Assembly (NCBI RefSeq): GCF_029263155.1
Contig: NZ_JAJCYB010000088.1
Location: 48,135 to 112,134 of the forward strand
Source: Pseudonocardia sp.
GTDB lineage: Bacteria; Actinomycetota; Actinomycetes; Mycobacteriales; Pseudonocardiaceae
Direction of reading: 5' to 3'
DNA: 64,000 nucleotides
The position numbers and the translations under genes were made by a program. Shown piece by piece: positions 8,537 to 19,638 of this stretch. Position 1 is the first letter of the stretch, and each line of letters begins with the position of its first letter. The notes under the pieces were generated by a model, which saw only the letters and a list, made by a program, of their open reading frames with translations, did no database searches and was not told where the DNA came from.

Positions 8537-9790
8537 TCACAGTTGCTCCTCGACCTGCCGCTCGGCGTCTCGCACGCGGATCTTGCCGGCCATGAGCAGC
8601 GGCAGCAGTTCGTCACGCGTCTGTACCAGCCTCTCGTTCTCGACGAGTAGTGTCGCAATGTGCGACTCCATCGCGACGAGTTTTTCCTCAAGCCACAGGC
8701 CTCGCGACTCTTCTATAGCTGGCACGCTAACCAACTCAAGCTGCGCCTTATTGATCGCTCCGAAAACCGTTCCCTCTGCCTCGTATGGTATCCATTCACG
8801 ATGCGCCGCTCGGACCTGGTGAAAGAGGGTCATGGGTCGACCTTCTTTCGATCGGAGCCCTGCAAGTCCTCGTCCTAGACAAAGCGATTCTTCAGCCAGG
8901 TTCATCCTTCCCACCGGTGCCCGAACGCTAAGCAGCGTGTCAGTCGCTTCCGCCGAACGAACGGGTTCTGTCGTCCATACACGTCGTTTCGGGAATCGCG
9001 GTCCGAAGTCACGAACTCCCTGATAGAAGGGCGTTCCAGTGCCGTCCTCGTTGTAGCTGGTTCCGGGTGGCGATGATCCCATGGTGACAGTTGCTATGGC
9101 CGAAAGCGATACTTCAGACCGCTTGAATGTGCTACGTGCGAGGGTCGCTGCCAGCTCGTCCATCGTGGCAATTACCATCTCGTTTATGACGATCTTGTCG
9201 TCGAGTGCTCCCAGCACTGCAACGATGGCGTCCTGCTGGCGACGAGTCGGTACCAGAACGTTTAGCGCCTTCGCTTCCGGATAGTACATGGTCTGGTGGG
9301 TGGTACCATGAGCGAAACGTCGCACACTGTCTTGCTCCAGCATGAATATGTACCGCAGATACGAGCTGTTGAGCTGCGGGCCGCAGATCCAGTTCACGAA
9401 GTCCTGACTGGTGGCCATGGGTCGGCCCATTTCGACAACGAATCCGACCGAGGCTGTGCGGGAGAGGCAGACGGTCCTCGCAGGAAGAATCCGAGCTGAG
9501 GAGTTGTCGAGGCCTTCCTGAGTGACGCGATCGAGCGTATTATCGATAACCTTTCCATGGTTGGCGGTCGCATCCCGAATGCCGATCCAGGGAATTTTCC
9601 CGCCCCAGTATTCGTCCCTTGATCTACTCGGGGTGTGTCCGCTCTCCAGATGCGCAATATCGCTTAGTATGCACCAACTGAAACCTGGCGGCTCCGGGAG
9701 CTCCTCAGGTCTGCCGACGCTCAATGCGATGCGGCCCGGAATCACCCCTTTCGTGGCCTCCCGGCCACCTGTACGAGTTGATCTGCTCAT
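8537..9790 (-). CDS. hsdS: Type I restriction enzyme, specificity (S) subunit
   Basis: 417 residues with two target-recognition domains, each followed by a conserved helix: first half from FSWCILSDIAHLESG to PTRRQQDAIVAVLGALDDKI, second half SEVSLSAIATVTMGSSPPG to VENERLVQTRDELLPLLMAGKI. It determines which bipartite sequence the enzyme methylates and cuts. The start ATG overlaps the hsdM stop (ATGA). Base composition and codon use are visibly poorer in GC than in the surrounding genes (many AAT, TTT, ATA codons), as expected for recently exchanged recognition domains. Confidence 0.95.
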   Translation of the reverse strand: MSRSTRTGGREATKGVIPGRIALSVGRPEELPEPPGFSWCILSDIAHLESGHTPSRSRDEYWGGKIPWIGIRDATANHGKVIDNTLDRVTQEGLDNSSARILPARTVCLSRTASVGFVVEMGRPMATSQDFVNWICGPQLNSSYLRYIFMLEQDSVRRFAHGTTHQTMYYPEAKALNVLVPTRRQQDAIVAVLGALDDKIVINEMVIATMDELAATLARSTFKRSEVSLSAIATVTMGSSPPGTSYNEDGTGTPFYQGVRDFGPRFPKRRVWTTEPVRSAEATDTLLSVRAPVGRMNLAEESLCLGRGLAGLRSKEGRPMTLFHQVRAAHREWIPYEAEGTVFGAINKAQLELVSVPAIEESRGLWLEEKLVAMESHIATLLVENERLVQTRDELLPLLMAGKIRVRDAERQVEEQL

Positions 9791-11409
9791 GAAAGGGTCG
9801 CCAGCTGCGCGCGTACTACATGCTCGAGCCGGGCCGATTCATCAAACTCCGCGAGAAGTTTCTTGGTCAGGCGCTCGATCTTGACATCCAGCGCTTCGCC
9901 GTCGTCGCTGACTTCGGCCAATCCGACGTATCGCCCTGGCGTCAGGGCGTAGTCGGCAGCTTTGATCTCATCCAGGGTCACCGACTTGCAGAATCCTGGG
10001 ATGTCCTGGTATGTGCAATTCGTCGCGGTAGCTGAGGGCGAGCCTCGCCAGGCGTGGTAGGTGTCTCCGATGCGGACGATGTCCTCGCTGGAGAATGCCC
10101 GCTCGGCACGGTCGACCATGAAGCCCATCTCGCGGGCGTCGATGAAGAGCACCTGACTAGTGCGGTCGATCGAGCCTTGCTTGCCCGCGCTCTTGCCCTT
10201 GGCAAAGATCCAGAGGCACACCGGGATGCCGGTGCTGCGGAAGAGCTGCGTGGGCAGCGCGATCATGCAAGACACGAGGTCCGACTTGACGATCTCCGCG
10301 CGAATCGCGCCTTCGCCGTTCGAGTTCGACGACATCGATCCGTTCGCCATCACGACGCCGCCCTTCCCGCCCGGTGCGAGCTTCCACAGGATGTGCTGGA
10401 TCCAGGCATAGTTGGCGTTGTTCGCCGGCGGGACGCCGAAGCGCCAGCGTGGGTCCTCGGTGTTGCGCGTCCAGTCCTTGATGTTGAACGGCGGGTTGGC
10501 GAGGACGTAGTCCATCTTGGTGTCAGGGTGCTGGTCGCGGGCGAAGGTGTCGCCGGGGCCGGCGCCGAGGCCGTTGTTGTCGATGCCGTGGATGGCGAGG
10601 TTCATGCGCGCCAGGCGCCAGGTCTCGCCGATGGCCTCCTGCCCGAACACCGAGATGTCGGTGGGGTCGCCGTCGTGCTCGCGGATGAACCGCTCGGTCT
10701 GCACGAACATCCCGCCCGAGCCGCAGCACGGGTCGTACACCCGGCCTTGCGACGGCTCCAACACCTCGACGAGGACCTTCACCACCGACGGGGGAGTGAA
10801 GAACTCCCCGCCTCGGCGGCCCTCGGAGCGGGCGAAGTTGCCGAGGAAGTACTCGTACACCTCGCCCATGAGGTCGCGGGCGCGGTGCTCTCCCTGCCGG
10901 CTGAAGCGAGCGCTGTTGAACAAATCCACCAGCTCGCCGAGGCGGCGCTGGTCGACCGCGTCGCGGTTGTAGCCGCTCGGCAGGGTGGCGCGCAGGCTCT
11001 CGTTGGCCTGAGCCAGTGCCTCCATGGCGGCGTCGATCAGCGAGCCGATCGTGCGCGGCGGCTCGCTGCCCTCCGCCGGCCTGCCCTTGGCATTCTCGGA
11101 GAGGAAGGACCAGCGCGCCTTCTCCGGCACGAGGAACACGCCGTAGCCCTGGTACTCGTCGGGGTCGTCGATCACGGCGGCGATCTGCTCGTCGTCCCAA
11201 CCGTCGTCGGCGAGGCCGGCGCGGATGGCCTCGCGGCGCTCGTCGTAGGCATCGGAGACGTACTTGAGGAAGACGAGCCCGAGGATCACGTCCTTGTACT
11301 GGCTCGACGAGAGGGAACCGCGAAGCTTGTCGGCGGCCTTCCACAGCGTGTCCTTGAGCTCTTTCATGGTCGACGGCGCCTGCGGCTCCGCCTTCTTCCG
11401 TGGTGGCAC
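9787..11409 (-). CDS. hsdM: Type I restriction enzyme, methylase (M) subunit
   Basis: N6-adenine methyltransferase subunit, about 540 residues. The GTG at 11409 gives MPPRKKAEPQ...; an ATG fourteen codons on (MKELKDTLWKAADKLRG) is the alternative. Seen: the HsdM N-terminal helical domain (QYKDVILGLVFLKYVSDAYDERR), FFTPPSVVKVLVEVL and the SAM motif YDPCCGSGGMF (about residue 230), and the catalytic NPPF (about 305) in VLANPPFNIKDW. The gene begins one base after the stop of the preceding HTH/methylase-like gene, so the two are expressed together. It partners with HsdS for modification and with HsdR for restriction. Confidence 0.96.
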   Translation of the reverse strand: MPPRKKAEPQAPSTMKELKDTLWKAADKLRGSLSSSQYKDVILGLVFLKYVSDAYDERREAIRAGLADDGWDDEQIAAVIDDPDEYQGYGVFLVPEKARWSFLSENAKGRPAEGSEPPRTIGSLIDAAMEALAQANESLRATLPSGYNRDAVDQRRLGELVDLFNSARFSRQGEHRARDLMGEVYEYFLGNFARSEGRRGGEFFTPPSVVKVLVEVLEPSQGRVYDPCCGSGGMFVQTERFIREHDGDPTDISVFGQEAIGETWRLARMNLAIHGIDNNGLGAGPGDTFARDQHPDTKMDYVLANPPFNIKDWTRNTEDPRWRFGVPPANNANYAWIQHILWKLAPGGKGGVVMANGSMSSNSNGEGAIRAEIVKSDLVSCMIALPTQLFRSTGIPVCLWIFAKGKSAGKQGSIDRTSQVLFIDAREMGFMVDRAERAFSSEDIVRIGDTYHAWRGSPSATATNCTYQDIPGFCKSVTLDEIKAADYALTPGRYVGLAEVSDDGEALDVKIERLTKKLLAEFDESARLEHVVRAQLATLS

Positions 11410-11410
11410 G

Positions 11411-13336
11411 TCAGCCAGCTCCCGTGTCGATGAGGGTCGGGTCGAGGGTGACCGCACCGGCGGCCACACCGTGGATGAGGTTCGTGACGAGGTCCCGCAG
11501 CGCCTGTTCGTGGCGGCGCAGCACCTCCTTGTGGGCGGCCGCGCCCGCGAGGGCGGCGTCGAGCAGGCCGCACTCGGCCGGCGGCAGTTCGGGCACGCTC
11601 CACGTCGGCCATTCACTGCCGGGCGGGGCGATGTCGTTGACGATCGCGGCGAGCGCGTGCGGTCCGACCGGGGCGGTGGGCGTCAGGCGCAGGATCCGGC
11701 TCGGCGACGCGACCAACGCCCCGCCCCGCGGATCGACCCGCGCGACGGGGCGCCTCCCGTCGAGGACGATCACGTCGCCCGGCTCGGTCCGGTGGGCGCG
11801 GCGGTAGTGCTGGTCCGCGTCGAACGGGTCGAGGAAGAGCGTGTCCGTGCTCCCGTCGGCGGAGAGCACCGGCACCGTTCCGGCGGGATCGGTGTGGCCG
11901 GCGTCGATGCGGGATCCGCGCCGCACCACCAGCTGTCCGGTGTCGCGCAACTCCGCGAGGGACCGGCGCCGGACCACCATCCCCGTCGACGCCGAGGTGG
12001 CGGTGACGTCGAAGCCGGCGATGGTCTCGCCGGTGGTCAGGCTCGCCGCGTAGATCCGGTCGAGGCGGGCACCGCCCTCCACGACGGCGAACCGGGCCGC
12101 CCGGGCTCCGCGCGGGACCACCGCGCCGCCACCCAGCACTCGGGTGAGCACGTCGCGGCGCGCGTAGCGGTAGGCGCGCCGCTCGGTGCCGCGGAGCGCG
12201 GCCAGTACATCGTTCGCGAGGTCGTCGCGCTCAACGGTCTCCGTGTCCAGATCCGCCAGCCACAGCGTCGACGCGCTACCGCCGCCGCGCAGCACCCACA
12301 TCCCCAGGCTCTGGCGGTGCGCGCCCTTCCACAGCCCGCGCGGAAGGCGCATCGCCATCGCCAGGTTCCCCGGCCGGAGGGTGTGGGCGCGATCCCGCTC
12401 GCCAGGTCCCGGCAGCGGATCGCACATCACGGCCGCGGAGCCGATCACCACGCCCACCTCGGTTGGTGCCAGCGTGACCGTCAGTTCGTCGACGGCCTCC
12501 AGCGCCGCCTGCTCCGACGCACCGACCACCGACCGCACCCGGACCGTCGACGGGCTGCCCTCGACGACGTCGACGCCGTCGAGCAGGGCACGCCTGCGCT
12601 GCCGCCGCCGGTCGACGTCATCGCCGAGGACGATGCCGGCGAACCCACCGGCCAGCCGGCGCGCCAGCACGAGGTCGGCGGGCGGGTCGAGCGCGACGAC
12701 GTCGGCATCGAGCGAGAGTCGCGCGGCCTCGACGACCGCGCGAACGAGCTCGATGGCCTCGTCGTCGAGGCCCCGCTCCGGCTGTGACAATCCGACCCCG
12801 GCGGCTCCGCCGCCTCCCGCCCCCGCCGCAACCCGGCTCAGTGGCCCGGCCTGCAGCCGATTCAGCGCGTCGGACAGCCCGAACGAGGCCTCCACCAGAT
12901 CGTCGACGTAGCGGAGCATCTCGGCCGTCGGCCGCATCGCGCGCAGCTCTCGCAGCATGACGCGGTCGCCCGCATCGACCCGCTCCGCGGCCGCCACCAG
13001 CTCGGCCGCCGAGCGACCCTCCAGCTCGTCACCGGTGAGGGCGTGCAGGCACAGCAGGACCACGACGTCCTCGATGGCGAGCCCGTCCGGAGCCGAGACG
13101 CCCGGCGCGTCGTAGCGGGCGTCGGTGTTGTTGCCGCGGCGGGTCGTGGCCAGGTAGTCGACGACCTCGTCGCGATCGAAGCGGAGGACCCCGTCGGTGG
13201 ACGGCACAGGCTCCGGGAAGGGGATGCGTTCGCCGCGGACCGTCGGCCGGCTGCGCCACATCGACACGACATGCCGCTGCACCCGGGCGAGCTGGGCGAT
13301 GTCCTGCATCGTCACGGACGCCCCGTGTGCCACCAT
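11411..13336 (-). CDS. HTH-containing, degenerate N6-methylase-like protein coupled to hsdM
   Basis: About 641 residues from the ATG at 13336, which has a good GGGAGGT ribosome site; an earlier GTG at 13408 falls inside a palindrome and is less likely. N-terminus: a small helix-turn-helix (MQDIAQLARVQRHVVSMWR) followed by DGVLRFDRDEVVDYL, the layout of actinobacterial HTH plus N-6 DNA methylase proteins. The central part looks like that methylase fold, but I see neither a FxGxG/GSGG SAM motif nor an NPP(Y/F) site (only LDPPADLVLARR). The C-terminal third resembles type I specificity proteins, ending in a helix (LLDAALAGAAAHKEVLRRHEQAL). It probably binds DNA without methylating it. Its stop is one base from hsdM, implying a role in the same restriction system, perhaps control or targeting. 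Confidence 0.7.
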   Translation of the reverse strand: MVAHGASVTMQDIAQLARVQRHVVSMWRSRPTVRGERIPFPEPVPSTDGVLRFDRDEVVDYLATTRRGNNTDARYDAPGVSAPDGLAIEDVVVLLCLHALTGDELEGRSAAELVAAAERVDAGDRVMLRELRAMRPTAEMLRYVDDLVEASFGLSDALNRLQAGPLSRVAAGAGGGGAAGVGLSQPERGLDDEAIELVRAVVEAARLSLDADVVALDPPADLVLARRLAGGFAGIVLGDDVDRRRQRRRALLDGVDVVEGSPSTVRVRSVVGASEQAALEAVDELTVTLAPTEVGVVIGSAAVMCDPLPGPGERDRAHTLRPGNLAMAMRLPRGLWKGAHRQSLGMWVLRGGGSASTLWLADLDTETVERDDLANDVLAALRGTERRAYRYARRDVLTRVLGGGAVVPRGARAARFAVVEGGARLDRIYAASLTTGETIAGFDVTATSASTGMVVRRRSLAELRDTGQLVVRRGSRIDAGHTDPAGTVPVLSADGSTDTLFLDPFDADQHYRRAHRTEPGDVIVLDGRRPVARVDPRGGALVASPSRILRLTPTAPVGPHALAAIVNDIAPPGSEWPTWSVPELPPAECGLLDAALAGAAAHKEVLRRHEQALRDLVTNLIHGVAAGAVTLDPTLIDTGAG

Positions 13337-13405
13337 GGCCGACCTCCCCTCGTCCTGCAGCGCCCGCCGAACAGTAGCGGGTTGCGCATGGCGCACACGC
13401 TTGTT

Positions 13406-13429
13406 CACTGAGAACCCGGTTTCTCAGTG
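13406..13429. promoter_or_regulatory. Inverted repeat in the divergent promoter region of the restriction island
   Basis: CACTGAGAA (13406-13414), six bases, TTCTCAGTG (13421-13429): perfect 9-base arms. It lies between the start of the minus-strand hsd operon (13336) and the plus-strand coiled-coil gene (13514), so one regulator could control both directions. Confidence 0.6.
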
Positions 13430-13513
13430 CACGCGCTCGACCTGCCGGACTGTGCGGCCTCATCGTTCCTCCATCGCGGTCGCCCCGGCCGCCGCCGAGG
13501 AGGAGACAGTCCG

Positions 13514-14914
13514 ATGCCCGCACACTTCGACGACACTGGTCCCACGGTCGTCATCGACCACCTCGACCTGCGCGACCCGGCCGTTGTCACGGAGGCCCGG
13601 CGCTGGTCGACCGGCCGTCGTGGCGCCGCCGTGGCGGCCACCGACATGGCCGGCGCCGACGTGACGGCGTTCGCCGTCCAGGCGCTCTCGGTCGGCGCAC
13701 ACGCCATCGCCACCGCAGGCGGCGCCCAGGAGGCCTACAACCTGGGGGCGCTGGTCACGGAGGTCGGCGAGCGCACCGCGGAGGCATCCCGGCAGGCCGG
13801 CCAGGTCACCGACGAGGCGATCCGGAAGGCCACCGAGACCATCGAGACGTCGACCGTCGCGATGCGCGCCGCGATCGGCGAGCTCGGCACCGAGACGCGG
13901 CGCGCGTTCGCCGAGAACGTCGACGCCGCGGGGAAGGTGCTCGCCGGTGACGTCAACCGACTCCTCGGTGGCGAGCACCCCGAACTGCTCGCCCGGCTCG
14001 CCCCGGTCATCGATCGCTTCGAGCGGGACCTCGAGGCGCGCTCCACGCAGCAGACCGCGGAGCTGATCGCGAAGGCCGCCCGCCAGTTCGATCCGGCCGA
14101 CCCGGCCTCGCCCGTGGCCCAGCAGTCGCGCCTGCTGGCCGAGCAGCTCCAGAAGCAGGCGGACACGCTCGTGACGAACAACGCCGACCTCGGGCGCAAG
14201 ATCGACGCCCTGACCGAGACGGTCAAGCTCGCCCAGGCGGCAGGCGGTGCGCGCGCGACGGCGGAGCGGATGAGCACGCTCAAGGGCAAGCCGTTCGAGG
14301 ACGCGCTGCACCTCGTCCTCGCCGAGCTGGCGGCCGGCTACGGCGACGAGTACGTCGACACCTCGGCGACGGTCGGGCTCTTCCGGTCGAACAAGAAGGG
14401 CGACGGTGTCCTGGCCGTGCACGGCGGCGACGCGCGGATCGTCATTGAGATGACCGACTCCGAGCGCAAGGGATGGGGCGACTACCTCTCCGAGGCAGAG
14501 CGCAACCGCAGCGCGCGGGCATCGCTGGGCATCGTGCGGAGCGCTGATCAGCTGGGCGGCCACGGAGTCGTCAGCCTCGGCCCCCGCCGCCTGCTGCTGG
14601 CGTTCGATCCCGAGTCCGACTCGGTCGACCTCCTGCGCGTCGTCCTGCAGCTGCTGCGGCTCGCGGCCCAGAGCGCGGTCCACGACGAGCGGTCGGGCGA
14701 GGTGCGCGTCGCCGAGGAGAAGATCGCGGAGGCGATCGGCGTGCTCGGCCGGATCGACAAGGTCACCAAGGCCGTCGGCATCATCCGCCGGGAGGCGACC
14801 ACCATCGGCGACCAGTCCGAGGCGCTGCACACCGAGCTGTCGCGCCTGCTGTCCCAGGCGCGCACCGCCCTCGGCGCGGCGAGCGACGCGGAGTCCGGCG
14901 ATGCCGCGGCCTGA
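13514..14914 (+). CDS. Coiled-coil protein with degenerate PD-(D/E)xK-like C-terminal domain
   Basis: 466 residues; the ATG at 13514 follows GAGGAGGAG. Residues ~60-250 are Ala/Glu-rich and helical (AEASRQAGQVTDEAIRKA..., LLAEQLQKQADTLVTNNADL), consistent with a long coiled coil. The segment at ~255-335 resembles a restriction-endonuclease fold of the RmuC/DUF2130 kind: KGKPFEDAL (E262), KKGDGVL (D297), RIVIEMTDS (E312, with Thr where Lys is usual), then KGWGDYLSEAERNRSA. The usual ExK lysine is thus absent, so cleavage is doubtful. A second helical stretch ends the protein. It is divergent from the hsd operon across a shared palindrome, and I infer a link to that system, unproven. Confidence 0.7.
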   Translation: MPAHFDDTGPTVVIDHLDLRDPAVVTEARRWSTGRRGAAVAATDMAGADVTAFAVQALSVGAHAIATAGGAQEAYNLGALVTEVGERTAEASRQAGQVTDEAIRKATETIETSTVAMRAAIGELGTETRRAFAENVDAAGKVLAGDVNRLLGGEHPELLARLAPVIDRFERDLEARSTQQTAELIAKAARQFDPADPASPVAQQSRLLAEQLQKQADTLVTNNADLGRKIDALTETVKLAQAAGGARATAERMSTLKGKPFEDALHLVLAELAAGYGDEYVDTSATVGLFRSNKKGDGVLAVHGGDARIVIEMTDSERKGWGDYLSEAERNRSARASLGIVRSADQLGGHGVVSLGPRRLLLAFDPESDSVDLLRVVLQLLRLAAQSAVHDERSGEVRVAEEKIAEAIGVLGRIDKVTKAVGIIRREATTIGDQSEALHTELSRLLSQARTALGAASDAESGDAAA

Positions 14915-15019
14915 CCGTCGGGACATCTCGTACCCGTGGGTCTGGGCCGAGATCGTGCTGACGGTCTCGCGACGGGCCGTCGGCCGCGCAGCGGTCCCAC
15001 AGCAACCCGTGGGTGACTG

Positions 15020-15049
15020 CGCCGGCCGTCACGTGCGTGACGGCCGGCG
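15020..15049 (+). terminator. Strong hairpin downstream of the coiled-coil gene
   Basis: Perfect 13-base stem CGCCGGCCGTCAC / GTGACGGCCGGCG with a GTGC loop, about 105 bases after the stop at 14914. It has no U-run, as is common for actinobacterial terminators. Confidence 0.6.
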
Positions 15050-15129
15050 TGCCACCGATCGACGGCACCCGAGCCCCCTCCAGCGGTGCCACCGAGCAGC
15101 TTCCTGATCCCCGTCCGAGAGGAATCCCC

Positions 15130-15378
15130 ATGCACTCCTGCATCCACGGCCACCGGCGGGCCGCCGGTCCGCTGTCCCTGCGTTTCCGGCACAGCTCCTG
15201 CAGCCAGGGCGCCGACCAGACCTGCGTCGACGTCGCCCTCCGCGGCGACGCCGTCGTGGTGCGTGACTCGAAGGAGCCCTCCGGGCCGCTGCTGCGGTTC
15301 ACCCGGGCCGAGTGGCGGGTGTTCCTCTGCGGGGTGAAGGCGGGGGAGTTCGAGCTCCCGCCGGATCCCGATCACTGA
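15130..15378 (+). CDS. DUF397 domain protein
   Basis: 82 residues from the ATG at 15130 (GAGAGGAAT ribosome site). The DUF397 pattern is visible: RFRHSSCSQG, CVDVAL, VVVRDSKEP, LLRFTRAEWRVF, VKAGEFELP. In Streptomyces, proteins of this family are encoded next to DUF5753/XRE regulators (the Scr1/Scr2, WhiJ and BldB circles) and act as their partners, antitoxin-like in some models. Here the partner gene is convergent and the two stops overlap by seven bases, whereas side-by-side tandem order is more usual. Confidence 0.85.
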   Translation: MHSCIHGHRRAAGPLSLRFRHSSCSQGADQTCVDVALRGDAVVVRDSKEPSGPLLRFTRAEWRVFLCGVKAGEFELPPDPDH

Positions 15379-16223
15379 TCGACCTCGGCGAGGCGAGCGG
15401 CGAGCAGCTCCCGCGACCGGTCCGGCCCGGCCGCGACCGCGGCCGCCGCGGTGAGCGAGGCGTGGTAGCCGGCCACGGCGTCCGGGTCGTCGAGGAACGC
15501 GTTGGCGTCGAGCTGCTCGCGGAACACGACGCCGGTGGGGTCGCCCGCGAACCGGAACAGGGTGAAGGTGATGCCGACAGCGGGGTGCACCGGCGCGTCG
15601 AACTCGATCATCCGAAGTGACACCGACGGCCGATCGGCCACGGCGAGCAGGTGTCGCAGCTGCTCGGCGAACACCTCCTGTCCGCCGATCACCCGCCGCA
15701 GCACGGCCTCGTCGAGCAGCACGTCGAGCTCCGGCGGCTCCGGGCGGTCGAGCAGCGTGGCCCGGCGGAGGCGAAGCTCGACCCGGCGGTCCACGATCGC
15801 CGGATCGATCCCCGCCACCGAACCGACGAGCGCCCGGATGTATCCCTCGGTCTGCAGCAACCCCGGCACCAGGGAGGTGACGTGCTGGGCGATCAGCTCC
15901 GCGCCGTCCTCCAAGCCGTAGAACCGGGCCGAACCGGGTGGCACGACGTCGGCGTAGGCCTCCCACCATCCCCGGACCCGGGCCTGGCGAACCAGGTCGA
16001 ACAGCGTGTCGCGCGCGGCCCCGTCCACGCCGTAGAGCTCGAGGACAGCGCGCAGGTCCTGCGGACCGACCTTCACGATGCCGGTCTCCATCCGCGACAC
16101 CTTCGCCGGCGAGCACTCGAGGTGGGCGGCGACCTCCTCGATCGTCCGACCGGACTCGAGCCGGTGGCGGCGCAGGTCCGCCGCCAGGAGGCGGCGACCG
16201 ACGATCGGACTGGTCACCTGCAC
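15372..16223 (-). CDS. XRE-family regulator with DUF5753 (Scr1 type)
   Basis: 283 residues. An N-terminal helix-turn-helix (RTIEEVAAHLECSPAKVSRM) covers about residues 20-45; the DUF5753 domain fills the rest (QHVTSLVPGLLQTEGYIRAL, LDVLLDEAVLRRVIGG, VFREQLDANAFLDD). These are sporulation- or metabolism-linked repressors paired with DUF397 proteins in actinobacteria. A 17-base palindrome directly upstream is the probable autoregulatory operator. No toxic domain is seen. Confidence 0.9.
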   Translation of the reverse strand: MQVTSPIVGRRLLAADLRRHRLESGRTIEEVAAHLECSPAKVSRMETGIVKVGPQDLRAVLELYGVDGAARDTLFDLVRQARVRGWWEAYADVVPPGSARFYGLEDGAELIAQHVTSLVPGLLQTEGYIRALVGSVAGIDPAIVDRRVELRLRRATLLDRPEPPELDVLLDEAVLRRVIGGQEVFAEQLRHLLAVADRPSVSLRMIEFDAPVHPAVGITFTLFRFAGDPTGVVFREQLDANAFLDDPDAVAGYHASLTAAAAVAAGPDRSRELLAARLAEVDQ

Positions 16224-16258
16224 CTCCTGGTCTCGTCCGGCAGCGCGAGCATACTGCG

Positions 16259-16275
16259 TTCTGCAAATTGCAGAA
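16259..16275 (-). promoter_or_regulatory. 17-base palindromic operator before the XRE gene
   Basis: TTCTGCAAATTGCAGAA is a perfect palindrome around a central A, 36 bases upstream of the XRE start at 16223. It is AT-rich against its surroundings and placed where a promoter is expected. Autoregulation by the XRE protein is an inference. Confidence 0.65.
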
Positions 16276-16319
16276 ATCGGGAGGAGGGTATCCGTTGTCG
16301 AGGGGTGACCGGCCGCGCG

Positions 16320-17339
16320 TCAGCGCCAGCCCAGCTCCGGGGCCAGGTGGGTGAGGACCGCCTCGACGACGTGGGCGTTGTAGTCCACGCCCAGCTGGGT
16401 GGGCACGGTGAGCAGCAGCGTGTCGGCGGCGGCGATCGCCTCGTCCTCGGCCAGCTCGTCGACCAGCTTGTCCGGCTCGCCCGCGTACGTGCGGCCGAAG
16501 CGGGCGTTGCCGCCGTCGAGGAAGCCGACCTGGTCGGTGCTGTGGCGCTCGCGCCAGAACAGCTGCTTGTCGAGGTCGCTGACGATCGGGAAGATGCTGC
16601 GGCTCACCGACACGCGCGGCGTGCGGTCGTGCCCGGCCTCGGCCCAGGCGTCGCGGAAGATCCGGATCTGCTCGGCCTGCAGCTGGTGGAACGGCACGCC
16701 GGTGTCCTCGGTGAGCAGCGTCGAGCTCATCAGGTTCATGCCCTGGCGCGCGGTCCACCCCGCGGTCGCGCGCGATCCGGCGCCCCACCAGATCCGGTCC
16801 CGCAGCCCGGGGGACTGCGGCTCGATGCGCAGCAGCCCCGGGGGGTTGGGGAACATCGGGCGCGGGTTGGGTCGGGCGAAGGTCGCGCCGTCGATGACCT
16901 CGAGGAACCGGCCGGTGTGCTCGCGGGCCATGTCGGCGTCGGTCGTGCCCCCGGCCGGCTCGTGGCCGAAGTAGCGGTAGCCGTCGATCACCTGCTCGGG
17001 GGATCCGCGGCTGATGCCGAGCTGGAGCCGCCCGCCGGAGATCAGGTCGGCCGCGGCGGCGTCCTCGGCCATGTACAGCGGGTTCTCGTAGCGCATGTCG
17101 ATGACGCCGGTGCCCAGCTCGATGCGGCTGGTCCGGGCCCCGGCCGCGGCGAGCAGCGGGAACGGCGACGCGAGCTGCCGCGCGAAGTGGTGCACCCGGA
17201 AGTACGCCCCGTCGGCGCCCAGCTCCTCCGCCGCGACCGCGAGCTCGATGGACTGCAGCAGTGAGTCCGCGCCCGAGCGCACCATCGAGTGCGGCGAGTC
17301 CGACCAGTGGCCGAAGGACAGGAAGCCAATCTTCTTCAC
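16320..17339 (-). CDS. LLM-class flavin-dependent oxidoreductase
   Basis: 339 residues with the bacterial luciferase-like TIM barrel: IGFLSFGHW at the start, LGTGVIDMRYENPLYMAEDAA, SGGRLQLGISRGSPEQVIDGY, and WWGAGSRATAGWTARQGM. Members use FMN supplied by a reductase, or F420 in actinobacteria, to oxidise small substrates. The SPEQVIDGY region is usual for the FMN branch, but the cofactor cannot be fixed from sequence alone. It follows the decarboxylase gene by about 50 bases on the same strand and probably shares its transcript. Confidence 0.85.
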   Translation of the reverse strand: MKKIGFLSFGHWSDSPHSMVRSGADSLLQSIELAVAAEELGADGAYFRVHHFARQLASPFPLLAAAGARTSRIELGTGVIDMRYENPLYMAEDAAAADLISGGRLQLGISRGSPEQVIDGYRYFGHEPAGGTTDADMAREHTGRFLEVIDGATFARPNPRPMFPNPPGLLRIEPQSPGLRDRIWWGAGSRATAGWTARQGMNLMSSTLLTEDTGVPFHQLQAEQIRIFRDAWAEAGHDRTPRVSVSRSIFPIVSDLDKQLFWRERHSTDQVGFLDGGNARFGRTYAGEPDKLVDELAEDEAIAAADTLLLTVPTQLGVDYNAHVVEAVLTHLAPELGWR

Positions 17340-17390
17340 CTCTCAACCAACCGGTCGCCGGCGGTCGGCATTCCGCCTGCCGGGCAGGCG

Positions 17391-19634
<2,244 letters not shown>

Positions 19635-19638
<4 letters not shown>

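Noticed and set aside
13514..14914. Active restriction nuclease
   Set aside because: The ExK lysine is replaced (E312-M-T314), so cleavage is not supported by the sequence.
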